From positions 1,426,001 through 1,490,000 of the forward strand of contig NZ_JBHEBG010000001.1 of assembly GCF_046557915.1 (NCBI RefSeq): a DNA stretch of 64,000 bases, written 5' to 3'. The notes beneath the pieces are model-generated. The model did not search any database. It saw only the letters and a program-made list of their open reading frames with translations, and was not told the origin of the DNA. This DNA is from JBHEBG01 sp046557915. Lineage in GTDB: Bacteria; Bacteroidota; Bacteroidia; Flavobacteriales; Flavobacteriaceae. This document shows positions 53,788 through 63,142 of this stretch, piece after piece. How positions within the stretch are numbered: the stretch's first letter is position 1; the number at the start of each line of letters is the position of its first letter. Position numbers and translations under genes: made by a program.

Positions 53788-54948
53788 ATGAGGAAAATAC
53801 AAATGGTTGACTTAACAAGTCAATATCAAGAAATTAAAGAGCAAGTAAATTCATCCATTTCCCAAGTTTTAGACACAGCAGCTTTTATCAATGGTCCCGA
53901 AGTGCATAAGTTCCAAGCACAGTTAGAGACCTACGTGGGAGCCAAGCACGTAATTCCCTGTGCCAATGGTACGGATGCGTTGCAAATTGCCATGATGGGC
54001 CTAGGTCTAAAACCGGGTGATGAGGTAATTACCGCGGATTTTACTTTTGCCGCTACCGTAGAGGTTATTGCGTTGTTGCAATTGACTCCCGTTCTTGTAG
54101 ATGTGGAACCCGATACGTTTAACATAGATCCCATATGTATTGAAAAGGCCATTACACCCAAAACTAAGGCAATAGTACCTGTGCATCTTTTTGGTCAGTG
54201 TGCCAATATGGACGCTATTTTGGAGCTAGCGGAAAAACACAACCTATTTGTCATTGAAGACAATGCTCAAGCCATTGGGGCCGACTATACTTTTGCCAAT
54301 GGACAAAAACAAAAGGCCGGAACCATAGGCCATGTATCCGCAACATCATTTTTTCCATCCAAAAATTTAGGGTGTTATGGTGATGGAGGCGCTATTTTCA
54401 CCAATGACGATGAACTGGCGCATACCATTAGGGGAATGGTAAACCATGGCATGTATGTAAGGTACCATCATGACGTTGTGGGCGTAAATTCCAGATTAGA
54501 TTCCATTCAGGCTGCGGTGCTGAACGCAAAGCTCCCTAATCTAGATGAATACAATAACAAACGGAGGGAAGCGGCACAGAAATATTCCAAAGCTTTCGAC
54601 GGGCAAGAAAATATAATTGTACCCAGAACAGTAGGGAGATGTGAAGAAATTTGTGACACCTGCAATTGCCACGTATTCCACCAATATACATTAAGAATTT
54701 TGAATGCGGATAGGGATGCCCTTGTACAGCACCTAAATGATAAAGGAATTCCTTGCGGGGTATATTACCCCATTCCCTTACATAGGCAGAAGGCTTATTT
54801 GGATGAAAGATATAAGGAAGCAGATTTCCCAATCACCAATCAGTTGGTAAAAGAGGTTATTTCGCTGCCGATGCATACCGAATTGGATGATGAACAGATT
54901 GCCTACATTACGGAAACAGTCTTAGGATTTTTAAACAACGAAGCATGA
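53788..54948 (+). CDS. DegT/DnrJ/EryC1/StrS-family sugar aminotransferase
   Basis: A 386-residue PLP enzyme that aminates a nucleotide-linked keto sugar. The PLP Lys is K192 in SFFPSKNLGCYGDGGAIFTND, and VIEDNAQAIGADY supplies the ring-binding Asp. A CEEICDTCNCHVFHQYTLRI segment has four closely spaced Cys, an odd cluster that could bind metal. I use ATG 53788; GTG 53782 would add two residues. The stop overlaps the galE start (ATGA), so the two are coupled and likely serve surface polysaccharide synthesis. Confidence 0.92.
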   Translation: MRKIQMVDLTSQYQEIKEQVNSSISQVLDTAAFINGPEVHKFQAQLETYVGAKHVIPCANGTDALQIAMMGLGLKPGDEVITADFTFAATVEVIALLQLTPVLVDVEPDTFNIDPICIEKAITPKTKAIVPVHLFGQCANMDAILELAEKHNLFVIEDNAQAIGADYTFANGQKQKAGTIGHVSATSFFPSKNLGCYGDGGAIFTNDDELAHTIRGMVNHGMYVRYHHDVVGVNSRLDSIQAAVLNAKLPNLDEYNNKRREAAQKYSKAFDGQENIIVPRTVGRCEEICDTCNCHVFHQYTLRILNADRDALVQHLNDKGIPCGVYYPIPLHRQKAYLDERYKEADFPITNQLVKEVISLPMHTELDDEQIAYITETVLGFLNNEA

Positions 54949-55964
54949 AGATATTGGTTACCGGAGGTCTCGGATTTATAGGATCCCATACTGTTGTAGA
55001 ACTCCAAAATGAAGGATTTGAAGTGGTCATTATAGATGATCTTTCAAATTCTTCGGAGAATGTTCTAGACGGTATAACTGCCATAACGGGCAAAAAACCT
55101 GTATTTGAAAAACTAGACCTGCGAGAGAAAGCGAAAGTCCAGGATTTTTTTAAAAGGCATTCGGATTTAGATGGGGTAATTCATTTTGCAGCCTCAAAAG
55201 CTGTCGGTGAAAGCGTGGAAAAACCTTTATTATACTACGAAAACAATTTAGGTACCTTAGTATATATCTTGCAAGAATTATCCAAGAAAGAGCGTGCAAG
55301 CTTTATTTTCAGCTCTTCTTGTACCGTTTACGGGCAGGCAGATAAACTACCCATAACGGAAGACGCACCTGTGAAAAAGGCAGAATCGCCATACGGCAAT
55401 ACCAAACAGATTGGGGAGGAAATTATTTCCGATACCTGCAAGGTGACCCCCAGCCTACAAGCCATTTCCTTAAGATATTTTAATCCCATGGGGGCGCATC
55501 CAACAGTTAAGATAGGCGAATTGCCTATTGGCGTACCTCAAAATTTGGTGCCCTTTATTACCCAAACAGGAGTAGGTATAAGAGAAAAATTGTCTGTTTT
55601 TGGTGATGACTATCCTACTGATGATGGAACTTGTGTACGTGATTATATCCACGTGGTAGATCTTGCAAAGGCACATGTTGAGGCGTTAAAACGTCTTATG
55701 GCCGGTGATAATGAAAAGAATTACGAGGTTTTTAATGTGGGTACGGGAAAAGGAAGTTCGGTCTTGGAAGTCATAGAAAGCTTTGAAAGGGTCTCCGGAA
55801 AAAAACTAAACTACCAAATTGTGGATAGAAGACCGGGAGATGTTGTCTCTGCCTATGCAGATACGGCTAAGGCCAATACAATTTTAGGCTGGAAATCACA
55901 ATCAACGCTTGATGAGGCTATGAAATCTGCCTGGGAGTGGGAACAAAAGTCAAGGACTAATTAA
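54945..55964 (+). CDS. galE: UDP-glucose 4-epimerase
   Basis: A 339-residue extended short-chain dehydrogenase. The NAD-binding motif TGGLGFIGSHT is at residues 6-16; the SSCTVYG and SPYGNTK (Tyr-x3-Lys) catalytic segments follow. The RYFNPMGAHP and DDGTCVRDYIHVVDLAKAHVEAL segments are hallmarks of GalE. It interconverts UDP-glucose and UDP-galactose. It overlaps the aminotransferase gene and is followed by an amidohydrolase gene after 13 bases. Confidence 0.94.
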   Translation: MKILVTGGLGFIGSHTVVELQNEGFEVVIIDDLSNSSENVLDGITAITGKKPVFEKLDLREKAKVQDFFKRHSDLDGVIHFAASKAVGESVEKPLLYYENNLGTLVYILQELSKKERASFIFSSSCTVYGQADKLPITEDAPVKKAESPYGNTKQIGEEIISDTCKVTPSLQAISLRYFNPMGAHPTVKIGELPIGVPQNLVPFITQTGVGIREKLSVFGDDYPTDDGTCVRDYIHVVDLAKAHVEALKRLMAGDNEKNYEVFNVGTGKGSSVLEVIESFERVSGKKLNYQIVDRRPGDVVSAYADTAKANTILGWKSQSTLDEAMKSAWEWEQKSRTN

Positions 55965-55977
55965 ACCAAGATATAGT

Positions 55978-57255
55978 ATGAAGAAAATTATTTTAGCCGT
56001 TAGCCTATTGTTTGCAATGGGTATTACGGCCCAAGACACCTATTTACAGTGTGGAAGCATCGTTGATACCAAAGCGGGGAAAGAACTAAAAGAAAAGACA
56101 ATTGTTGTGTCTGGCGATAAGATCAAGGCCGTACAAGATGGTTTTACAACCGGAGGTAAAAATGATATTGTAATCGATTTAAAGGATAAGACCGTATTGC
56201 CAGGGTTTATAGACCTACATGTGCATATTGAAAGCGAATCGGGGCCCAAGGCATATATGAATAGGTTTACGAAAAACGAGGCAGATGTTGCCTTTCAATC
56301 AACGGTATATGCCAAGCGTACACTTATGGCAGGCTTTACCACTGTGCGCGATCTGGGAGGTACCGGTGTAAATATAGCACTCAGAAATGCTATAGATAAT
56401 GGATTGGTAGATGGCCCACGGATTTTTACGGCAGGAAAATCATTGGCCACCACAGGAGGGCATGCAGATCCCACCAATGGGATGAAAAAAAGCCTAATGG
56501 AAGACCCGGGGCCAAAGCAAGGCGTGGTGAATTCTCCAGAAGATGGAAGAAAAGCGGTTAGACAACGTTACAAAGACGGTTCGGACGTTATAAAAATTAC
56601 GGCTACAGGTGGGGTGTTGAGCGTCGCAAAAAATGGCAAAAACCCACAGTTTACCATAGAAGAAATAAAAGCTATTACTGAAACCGCTGAAGACTACGGG
56701 ATGCTCACCGCGGCCCATGCACATGGAGACGAAGGTATGCGACGTGCGGTATTGGGAGGTATAAAGACCATAGAGCATGGAAGTTATATGAGCAACGAGA
56801 CTATGGAGCTTATGATACAGCACAATGCATACATGGTACCTACAATAACCGCTGGCAAACAGGTGGCCGAAAAGGCAAAAATTCCTGGATTTTTCCCTGA
56901 GGTGGTGGCAAAAAAAGCAATAGAAATAGGACCGTTGATCCAAGATACTTTTGAAAGGGCCTATAAAAAAGGAGTTCCAATCGCTTTTGGTACGGATGCA
57001 GGTGTTTTTCCGCATGGACTAAATGCCAAGGAGTTTGGGTATATGGTTGAGGTAGGAATGCCCATCATGGAAGCTTTGGCTTCCGCTACTATTACCAACG
57101 CCCAACTGCTGGGAATGGAAGCTGAACTTGGACAACTTAAAGGCGGGTTCTTGGCAGATATTGTTGCCGTGGATGAAAGCCCCAAAACAAATGTGGCAAC
57201 CTTGGAAAACGTGATGTTCGTTATGAAAAATGGAAAAGTTTATAAAAATGAATAA
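55978..57255 (+). CDS. Secreted metal-dependent amidohydrolase
   Basis: A 425-residue protein with a signal peptide (residues 1-18, ending ITAQ). The amidohydrolase fold shows H81-x-H83 in FIDLHVHIES, a likely carboxylated Lys in DVIKITATGGVLS, His residues in TAAHAHGDEG and TIEHGSY, and the Asp in AFGTDAGVFPHG. The family includes imidazolonepropionase-related and Xaa-Pro/Xaa-Arg dipeptidases, so periplasmic dipeptide or cyclic amide hydrolysis is plausible. The substrate cannot be deduced. It is co-directional with galE (13 bases) but not obviously related in function. Confidence 0.9.
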   Translation: MKKIILAVSLLFAMGITAQDTYLQCGSIVDTKAGKELKEKTIVVSGDKIKAVQDGFTTGGKNDIVIDLKDKTVLPGFIDLHVHIESESGPKAYMNRFTKNEADVAFQSTVYAKRTLMAGFTTVRDLGGTGVNIALRNAIDNGLVDGPRIFTAGKSLATTGGHADPTNGMKKSLMEDPGPKQGVVNSPEDGRKAVRQRYKDGSDVIKITATGGVLSVAKNGKNPQFTIEEIKAITETAEDYGMLTAAHAHGDEGMRRAVLGGIKTIEHGSYMSNETMELMIQHNAYMVPTITAGKQVAEKAKIPGFFPEVVAKKAIEIGPLIQDTFERAYKKGVPIAFGTDAGVFPHGLNAKEFGYMVEVGMPIMEALASATITNAQLLGMEAELGQLKGGFLADIVAVDESPKTNVATLENVMFVMKNGKVYKNE

Positions 57256-57286
57256 ACCGAATTGATGGAAAATACGTACATAATGC

Positions 57287-57643
57287 ATGACGACAAATTT
57301 CCAGAACGGTATTGAACTATTGCATAATGCGGTTAATGAGCAGCTGTATCATAAACTAGTGCAACAAGTCAAGAAAGATTTTCAGCTAGCCAACATTTCC
57401 ATAGATTTTTCCCTGGACTTAGAACCCCATGATTTGGCAACTACTTTAAGAGAGAAAATCTATGTTCTAATCATGGAAAAGTTTTCAGACTATCTAAATC
57501 TGTTATACATTGTTGATGTACCCGAGCATTCGTTTAAGGAAATTAAGGCCACCGACGTGGTAGAAGTGGCCGAAGAGGTCTCTTTCCTTATTTTAAAACG
57601 CGAATGGCAGAAGATTTGGCTTAAGTCCAAATACGCCTCATAA
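57287..57643 (+). CDS. Hypothetical protein, small soluble
   Basis: A 118-residue protein with no signal or membrane span, rich in charged residues and predicted helical (MTTNFQNGIELLHNAVNEQ, LVQQVKKDFQL, REKIYVLIMEKF). ISIDFSLDLEPHDLATTL suggests one strand. I do not recognise the family. It lies 31 bases after the amidohydrolase gene and 140 bases before sucA, so it may be the last gene of the preceding operon. Confidence 0.75.
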   Translation: MTTNFQNGIELLHNAVNEQLYHKLVQQVKKDFQLANISIDFSLDLEPHDLATTLREKIYVLIMEKFSDYLNLLYIVDVPEHSFKEIKATDVVEVAEEVSFLILKREWQKIWLKSKYAS

Positions 57644-57740
57644 GGAAAACTAGCTTATCGCATTAGTGTCTAATTCTATCCGTAGCGTTAATTTTTCCAA
57701 TATTACAAGCGCAAGACCATACTGGAAATGTTAAATGTTG

Positions 57741-57748
57741 TATTTTTG
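57741..57748 (+). promoter_or_regulatory. -7 element of the sucAB operon
   Basis: TATTTTTG matches TAnnTTTG, and the leader to the sucA start at 57784 would be about 28 bases. Confidence 0.55.
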
Positions 57749-57783
57749 AGTAAATTTTGTTCAAAAAACAGAGATGATCGTTC

Positions 57784-60588
57784 ATGGATAAGTATTCCTT
57801 TTTAAACACTGCCCATACTTCTTTCTTTGCAGAGCTTTATGACAAATATTTATCAAACCCGGATAGTGTAGAGCCAAGTTGGCGAGCATTTTTTCAAGGG
57901 TTCGATTTTGGTCAGGAAAGTGCAACCGAAGAATACGCGGCCGGTAACCTTAACGGGTCTGCCACAATGGTCAATGACCAGACCGTAGAAATGCCCAAAT
58001 CGTTACAAAAGGAGTTTAGGGTCGTTAAACTTATAGATGGCTATAGAAGTAGGGGACATTTGTTTACCAAGACCAATCCCGTTCGGGACAGGCGCAAATA
58101 TGTGCCTACCCTGGATATTGAAAACTTCGGACTTACCTCTGACGATTTGGATACAGTGTTCAACGCTGGTGAAATATTGGGAATAGGGGCCAGTAGCCTA
58201 AAAAATATAGTTAGCCATCTACAGCGGATCTATTGCGATGCCATTGGCGTAGAGTATATGTATATTCGTAATCCGGAGCGTTTGGAATGGATGCAAAACT
58301 GGTTGAACGTTAACGACAATCATCCTAAGTACGATAGCAAAAGGAAAAAACACATTCTCAAAAAACTTAATCAGGCAGTATCTTTTGAATCTTTTCTTCA
58401 CACAAAATATGTAGGACAAAAACGATTTTCGTTAGAAGGCAACGAATCGTTGATTCCTGCCTTGGATGCCGTAGTGGAGCGCGCTGCGGAAATGGGTGTA
58501 GAACAGTTTGTAATGGGAATGGCACACCGTGGTAGGTTAAACGTTCTGACCAATATTTTTGGGAAGGCCGCCAAGGACATTTTCAGTGAGTTTGATGGAA
58601 AGGACTACGAACAGGAGATTTTTGATGGTGATGTAAAATATCATTTGGGATGGACATCTGAACGCAAATCCGCAAGTGGAAACAGAATAAAAATGAATAT
58701 TGCGCCCAACCCTTCGCACCTAGAAACCGTAGGTGCGGTAGTTGAAGGCATAGCAAGGGCAAAACAAGATTCGCACTACCCCGAGGACTTTTCAAAGGTG
58801 CTACCCATTGTAGTACATGGAGATGCTGCCATCGCTGGCCAAGGACTTGTCTATGAAGTGGTGCAAATGGCCGCTTTGGATGGATATAAGACCAACGGAA
58901 CCATTCATATGGTAGTCAACAATCAAATTGGTTTTACCACTAACTATCTTGATGCAAGATCATCCACATATTGTACCGATGTAGGCAAGGTTACCCTAAG
59001 CCCGGTATTGCATGTTAATTCCGATGATGCGGAGGCCGTGGTACATGCGTCGCTTTTTGCTCTGGAATATCGAATGCGGTTTAACCGTGATGTTTTTATA
59101 GATCTCTTGGGCTATAGAAAATATGGCCATAACGAAGGCGACGAACCTCGTTTTACACAACCCAAATTGTACAAGGCCATTGCAAAGCATCAAAACCCCA
59201 GGGATATTTATGCACAGCGGTTAATTGCCGAAGGTGTAATCCAAGAAGGACATGTTAAGGAATTGGAAGCAGAGTACAAGGCTTCCCTGGAAGAGGAATT
59301 GGAAGATTCCAGAAAAGAGGACAAAACCATCATTACCCCGTTTATGGAAGATGAGTGGAGTGGTTTTACTGCAGTTAGGGAGTGGGAAATGATGGATGCC
59401 GTAGACACCACTTTTAAAAAAGATCGTCTTTCTGAGATTGCAAAAGTGATTACGGAACTTCCTTCCGATAGAAAGTTTTTGCGAAAAGTGGAAAGGTTGA
59501 TAGGAGATCGTAAGAAAATGTTCTTTGAGACCAATAAGCTAGACTGGGCCATGGGAGAGCTATTGGCTTATGGTACGTTGCTCGATGAAGGTTTTGGAGT
59601 GCGTATGTCCGGGCAAGACGTAGAAAGGGGTACTTTTTCACATCGTCATGCCGTGATAAAAGTAGAAGATAGCGAAGAAGAGGTCTTGCTCCTCAATAGG
59701 CTTTCCAAGACTCAAGGAAAATTTCAGATATACAATTCCCTGTTGTCCGAATATGGAGTAGTTGGTTTTGACTATGGATATGCCATGGCAAGCCCTAATA
59801 CACTTACCATTTGGGAAGCACAGTTTGGAGATTTTAGCAATGGGGCACAGATTATGTTGGATCAATATATTTCTGCGGCAGAGGATAAATGGAAACTTCA
59901 GAATGGATTGGTAATGCTACTTCCCCATGGTTATGAGGGTCAGGGTGCAGAACATTCATCGGCAAGGATGGAGCGTTATTTGCAGTTGTGCGCAAGGGAT
60001 AATATGTATGTGGCAGATTGTACCACACCCGCAAATTTGTTCCATATTCTTCGCCGACAGATGAAAGTCAATTTTAGAAAACCTTTAATCATCTTTACAC
60101 CTAAAAGTTTACTGAGGCACCCCAAAGCTGTATCCACAGTGGAAGAACTAACAAACGGAGGTTTTCAGGAGGTCATCGATGATAGTACGGCAGAAGTGAA
60201 CAAGGTCAAAAGTTTGGTTTTCTGCACTGGGAAGTTCTACTACGACCTTTTGGCGGTAAAGGAAGAAAACCAAAGAGACGATATTGCTTTAGTACGGATA
60301 GAGCAACTATTTCCATTACCTTCCGAAAAGATGAAGGAAATTATTAAAAAGTATAAAAAAGCGGATGATTTGGTGTGGGCACAGGAAGAACCCAGAAACA
60401 TGGGCGCGTGGAGCCATATGATGATGCACTTTAGTGATTCGAATAAATTTCGAGTGGCCTCCAGAAGATTTTATGCGTCCCCTGCGGCAGGTAGTGCGGT
60501 ACGCTCCAAAAGACGCCAACAGCAAATTATCGATTATGTCTTTGACAAGACCAAGGACAATATGACCAGAAGAAAAACAAAGGAATAA
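57784..60588 (+). CDS. sucA: 2-oxoglutarate dehydrogenase E1 component
   Basis: A 934-residue thiamine diphosphate-dependent decarboxylase of the TCA cycle. The N-terminal E1-specific segment (FFAELYDKYLSNPDSVEPSWRAFFQGF) is present. The core has MGMAHRGRLNVLTNI, HLGWTSERKSASGNRIKMNIAPNPSHLE, the ThDP-Mg segment VHGDAAIAGQGLVYE...NNQIGFTT, and GEDVERGTFSHRHAV-like GQDVERGTFSHRHAV. LLPHGYEGQGAEHSSARMERYL is also conserved. The length is normal for the family. It is followed 23 bases later by the E2 gene, forming the usual pair without E3. Confidence 0.97.
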   Translation: MDKYSFLNTAHTSFFAELYDKYLSNPDSVEPSWRAFFQGFDFGQESATEEYAAGNLNGSATMVNDQTVEMPKSLQKEFRVVKLIDGYRSRGHLFTKTNPVRDRRKYVPTLDIENFGLTSDDLDTVFNAGEILGIGASSLKNIVSHLQRIYCDAIGVEYMYIRNPERLEWMQNWLNVNDNHPKYDSKRKKHILKKLNQAVSFESFLHTKYVGQKRFSLEGNESLIPALDAVVERAAEMGVEQFVMGMAHRGRLNVLTNIFGKAAKDIFSEFDGKDYEQEIFDGDVKYHLGWTSERKSASGNRIKMNIAPNPSHLETVGAVVEGIARAKQDSHYPEDFSKVLPIVVHGDAAIAGQGLVYEVVQMAALDGYKTNGTIHMVVNNQIGFTTNYLDARSSTYCTDVGKVTLSPVLHVNSDDAEAVVHASLFALEYRMRFNRDVFIDLLGYRKYGHNEGDEPRFTQPKLYKAIAKHQNPRDIYAQRLIAEGVIQEGHVKELEAEYKASLEEELEDSRKEDKTIITPFMEDEWSGFTAVREWEMMDAVDTTFKKDRLSEIAKVITELPSDRKFLRKVERLIGDRKKMFFETNKLDWAMGELLAYGTLLDEGFGVRMSGQDVERGTFSHRHAVIKVEDSEEEVLLLNRLSKTQGKFQIYNSLLSEYGVVGFDYGYAMASPNTLTIWEAQFGDFSNGAQIMLDQYISAAEDKWKLQNGLVMLLPHGYEGQGAEHSSARMERYLQLCARDNMYVADCTTPANLFHILRRQMKVNFRKPLIIFTPKSLLRHPKAVSTVEELTNGGFQEVIDDSTAEVNKVKSLVFCTGKFYYDLLAVKEENQRDDIALVRIEQLFPLPSEKMKEIIKKYKKADDLVWAQEEPRNMGAWSHMMMHFSDSNKFRVASRRFYASPAAGSAVRSKRRQQQIIDYVFDKTKDNMTRRKTKE

Positions 60589-60611
60589 TCCATTACAAAT
60601 TATAGAACAGT

Positions 60612-61829
60612 ATGATTTTAGAAATGAAAGTTCCCTCCCCTGGGGAATCCATTACAGAAGTTGAGATTGCAGAATGGTTGGTACAAGATGGCGATTATGT
60701 AGAAAAAGACCAGGCAATTGCAGAAGTAGATTCAGATAAGGCAACCTTGGAGCTTCCAGCGGAAGAAAGTGGCATTATTACACTAAAGGCCGAGGAGGGA
60801 GATGCCGTTGCTGTAGGGGAAGTGGTCTGTCTAATAGATACTAGTGCGGAAAAACCGCAAGGTGCAGCTGCACCGGTAGAAGAGAAAGTAGCAGAGAAGA
60901 AAGCCGAACCGGCAAAAAAAGAAATAAAAACAGAAGCGAAGAAAGATACTTATGCCTCTGGAACCCCTTCCCCGGCCGCCAAGAAGATTTTGGACGAAAA
61001 AGGGATACCGCCAGCCCATGTTACAGGAACAGGTAGGGATGGTAGGATAACCAAGGAAGATGCGGTAAATGCTGTTCCATCTATGGGAACACCCACAGGA
61101 GGTAACAGGGGAGAAACCCGCTCCAAGTTATCCATGCTAAGACGTAAGGTTGCAGAACGGTTGGTTGCCGCTAAGAATGATACGGCCATGCTTACAACCT
61201 TCAACGAAGTTGATATGTCGCCCATTTTTGCCCTTCGTAGTCAATACAAAGAAAAGTTTAAGGAGAAACACGGAGTAGGTTTAGGATTCATGTCCTTTTT
61301 TACAAAGGCCGTTGTACGTGCCCTAGAACTATATCCTGCGGTAAATTCCATGATAGATGGCAAAGAAATGCTCACTTATGATTTTTGTGATATAAGCATT
61401 GCCGTTTCCGGACCAAAAGGATTAATGGTCCCCGTTATACGAAATGCTGAGAACCTTACTTTTAGGGGCGTTGAAGCCGAAGTTAAACGCTTGGCAATAC
61501 GTGCCCGTGAAGGGGAGATCACCGTAGATGAAATGACCGGTGGTACCTTTACAATTACTAACGGAGGTGTATTTGGTTCCATGCTGTCCACACCGATTAT
61601 TAATCCACCACAAAGTGCCATTTTAGGAATGCACAATATTGTGGAAAGGCCTATTGCCAAAAATGGTGAAGTGGTCATTGCCCCAATTATGTTTGTGGCA
61701 TTGTCCTATGACCATAGGATTATAGATGGTAAAGAATCGGTTGGTTTCTTGGTAGCGGTAAAAGAGGCCTTGGAAAACCCTACCGAACTTTTGATGGACA
61801 ATGCGGTGGAAAAGTCTTTGGAGCTATAA
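60612..61829 (+). CDS. sucB: Dihydrolipoamide succinyltransferase (2-oxoglutarate dehydrogenase E2)
   Basis: A 405-residue core enzyme of the 2-oxoglutarate dehydrogenase complex. The lipoyl domain has its modified Lys at 43 (VDSDKATLELP). An Ala/Lys/Glu-rich linker leads to the E3/E1-binding domain (SPAAKKILDEKGIPPAHVTGTGRDGRITKEDAV). The catalytic domain ends with SYDHRIIDG, with H368 and D372 as active-site residues. It is co-transcribed with sucA. Its stop codon is only 3 bases from the stop of the convergent aspartyl protease gene. Confidence 0.97.
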   Translation: MILEMKVPSPGESITEVEIAEWLVQDGDYVEKDQAIAEVDSDKATLELPAEESGIITLKAEEGDAVAVGEVVCLIDTSAEKPQGAAAPVEEKVAEKKAEPAKKEIKTEAKKDTYASGTPSPAAKKILDEKGIPPAHVTGTGRDGRITKEDAVNAVPSMGTPTGGNRGETRSKLSMLRRKVAERLVAAKNDTAMLTTFNEVDMSPIFALRSQYKEKFKEKHGVGLGFMSFFTKAVVRALELYPAVNSMIDGKEMLTYDFCDISIAVSGPKGLMVPVIRNAENLTFRGVEAEVKRLAIRAREGEITVDEMTGGTFTITNGGVFGSMLSTPIINPPQSAILGMHNIVERPIAKNGEVVIAPIMFVALSYDHRIIDGKESVGFLVAVKEALENPTELLMDNAVEKSLEL

Positions 61830-61832
61830 CTA

Positions 61833-62279
61833 TCAGCTTTTTCGTCTCAGGTATAGGCAGTTATCCTTATAATCGATTACGGCTTTAGACCTTTTTAAGA
61901 TATCTGCCCCTATTATTCCGTCTACCGGCAGCGATTTATGGGCCGTTAGCGCTTCGTTTACGTGGATAAGGTCAAACAGTACTATTTTGGATTTTTTGTG
62001 ACTCCAGGCCCCTATTTCCAGTTTGTTCTTAGTGGATATTTGGGTTTCCATATCGGTTGCCCCGGCACCAGCAGCTTTTATCTTGGAGTCTTTGGTAGTA
62101 AGCTTAAAAAAAGCAATCTTATCTAGCCCAACACAGGTGTTGGAAGCGCCGGTATCCAGTATAAATCGTCCCCCGATCCCATTTATTTTGGCCGAAAGTT
62201 CATAATGATTGGTTGAGGTCAATACCAGAGGTATCTTTAGATATTTTTTATCCTTTAAAAATTTTTTGAGACTGCCCAT
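61833..62279 (-). CDS. Retropepsin-like aspartyl protease family protein
   Basis: A 148-residue protein with a single-domain clan AA fold. The catalytic triad motif DTGAS has its Asp at 42 (FILDTGASNTCVG). The second family signature VDGIIGADILKRSKAVIDY matches the hydrophobic-hydrophobic-Gly flap partner motif. As only one DTG is present, it should work as a homodimer, as in retroviral proteases. There is no signal peptide, so it is probably cytoplasmic. It is divergent from tatD across a 35-base gap. Confidence 0.85.
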   Translation of the reverse strand: MGSLKKFLKDKKYLKIPLVLTSTNHYELSAKINGIGGRFILDTGASNTCVGLDKIAFFKLTTKDSKIKAAGAGATDMETQISTKNKLEIGAWSHKKSKIVLFDLIHVNEALTAHKSLPVDGIIGADILKRSKAVIDYKDNCLYLRRKS

Positions 62280-62290
62280 TCATTTTTTGA

Positions 62291-62310
62291 CAAAGATAAG
62301 GCTATTTTTG
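62291..62310. promoter_or_regulatory. Compact divergent promoters for the aspartyl protease and tatD genes
   Basis: TATCTTTG on the minus strand (62298-62291) and TATTTTTG on the plus strand (62303-62310) lie in the 35-base gap. The spacing to the start codons (11 and 4 bases) implies leaderless or almost leaderless messages on both sides. Confidence 0.55.
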
Positions 62311-62314
62311 CGCT

Positions 62315-63082
62315 ATGATACTTACGGATACGCATACACATTTATATAGCGAGGCTTTTGATGAAGACAGGGACCTGGTTATAAAAAAAGCCATGGAAAA
62401 TGGTGTGGACAGATTTTTTATTCCGGCAATAGATTCTACCTACACCCAAGCAATGTTGGATTTGGAGGCGGCGTACCCAAAAAATATGTTTTTGATGATG
62501 GGGCTGCATCCAACGCACGTAAAGGAAAATTTTGAAGAAGAATTGGCCCACGTAGAAATGATGCTCGCCAAAAGAAAGTTCTATGCCGTCGGTGAAATAG
62601 GAATAGATATGTATTGGGACAAGTCTCTTTTAGACATACAAAAGAAGGCCTTTAGATTTCAGATCCACTTGGCAAAGGAATATGGGCTGCCCATCGTAAT
62701 ACATTGCAGAGAAGCATTTGACGAAATCTTTGAGGTTTTGGAACGGGAAAAGGGGGAGGACCTGTACGGAATTTTTCACTGTTTTACGGGAGACCAGTCC
62801 CAAGCTCACAAGGCCATATCCTATAATATGAAGCTCGGTGTTGGGGGAGTGGTTACCTTTAAGAATGGTAAAATCGACACCTTTTTGGAGACTATTCCGT
62901 TAGAACATATAGTTTTGGAAACAGATTCGCCTTACTTGGCACCGGTACCCTTCAGGGGAAAGCGAAACGAAAGTGCCCATTTGTCCTTGGTGTTGGAAAA
63001 ATTATCCCAAATCTATGGGTTGGGTGTAGACGAGATCGCATCTATTACCACAGAAAACTCTAAAAATGTCTTTGGGGTGTAA
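62315..63082 (+). CDS. tatD: TatD-family metal-dependent DNase/hydrolase
   Basis: A 255-residue TIM-barrel hydrolase. The family signatures are THTHLYSEAFDEDR (metal-binding HxH), GEIGIDMYWD (bridging Glu), LPIVIHCREAFDE, FHCFTG and ETDSPYLAP (catalytic Asp). Characterised members are 3'-5' DNA or RNA exonucleases involved in oxidative-damage repair. The length is normal. The start ATG 62315 is only 4 bases after a -7 element. Confidence 0.93.
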   Translation: MILTDTHTHLYSEAFDEDRDLVIKKAMENGVDRFFIPAIDSTYTQAMLDLEAAYPKNMFLMMGLHPTHVKENFEEELAHVEMMLAKRKFYAVGEIGIDMYWDKSLLDIQKKAFRFQIHLAKEYGLPIVIHCREAFDEIFEVLEREKGEDLYGIFHCFTGDQSQAHKAISYNMKLGVGGVVTFKNGKIDTFLETIPLEHIVLETDSPYLAPVPFRGKRNESAHLSLVLEKLSQIYGLGVDEIASITTENSKNVFGV

Positions 63083-63142
63083 AAATTGTTTTGAGGAAAA
63101 ACAAGATAAACTTGTAAAAATGATAAGACTAAATAATTGACC

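Noticed and set aside
53788..54948. Cys cluster CEEICDTCNC in the aminotransferase as a novel metal site
   Set aside because: I recall similar Cys-rich segments in related bacteroidotal aminotransferases, so it is probably a lineage feature rather than something new.
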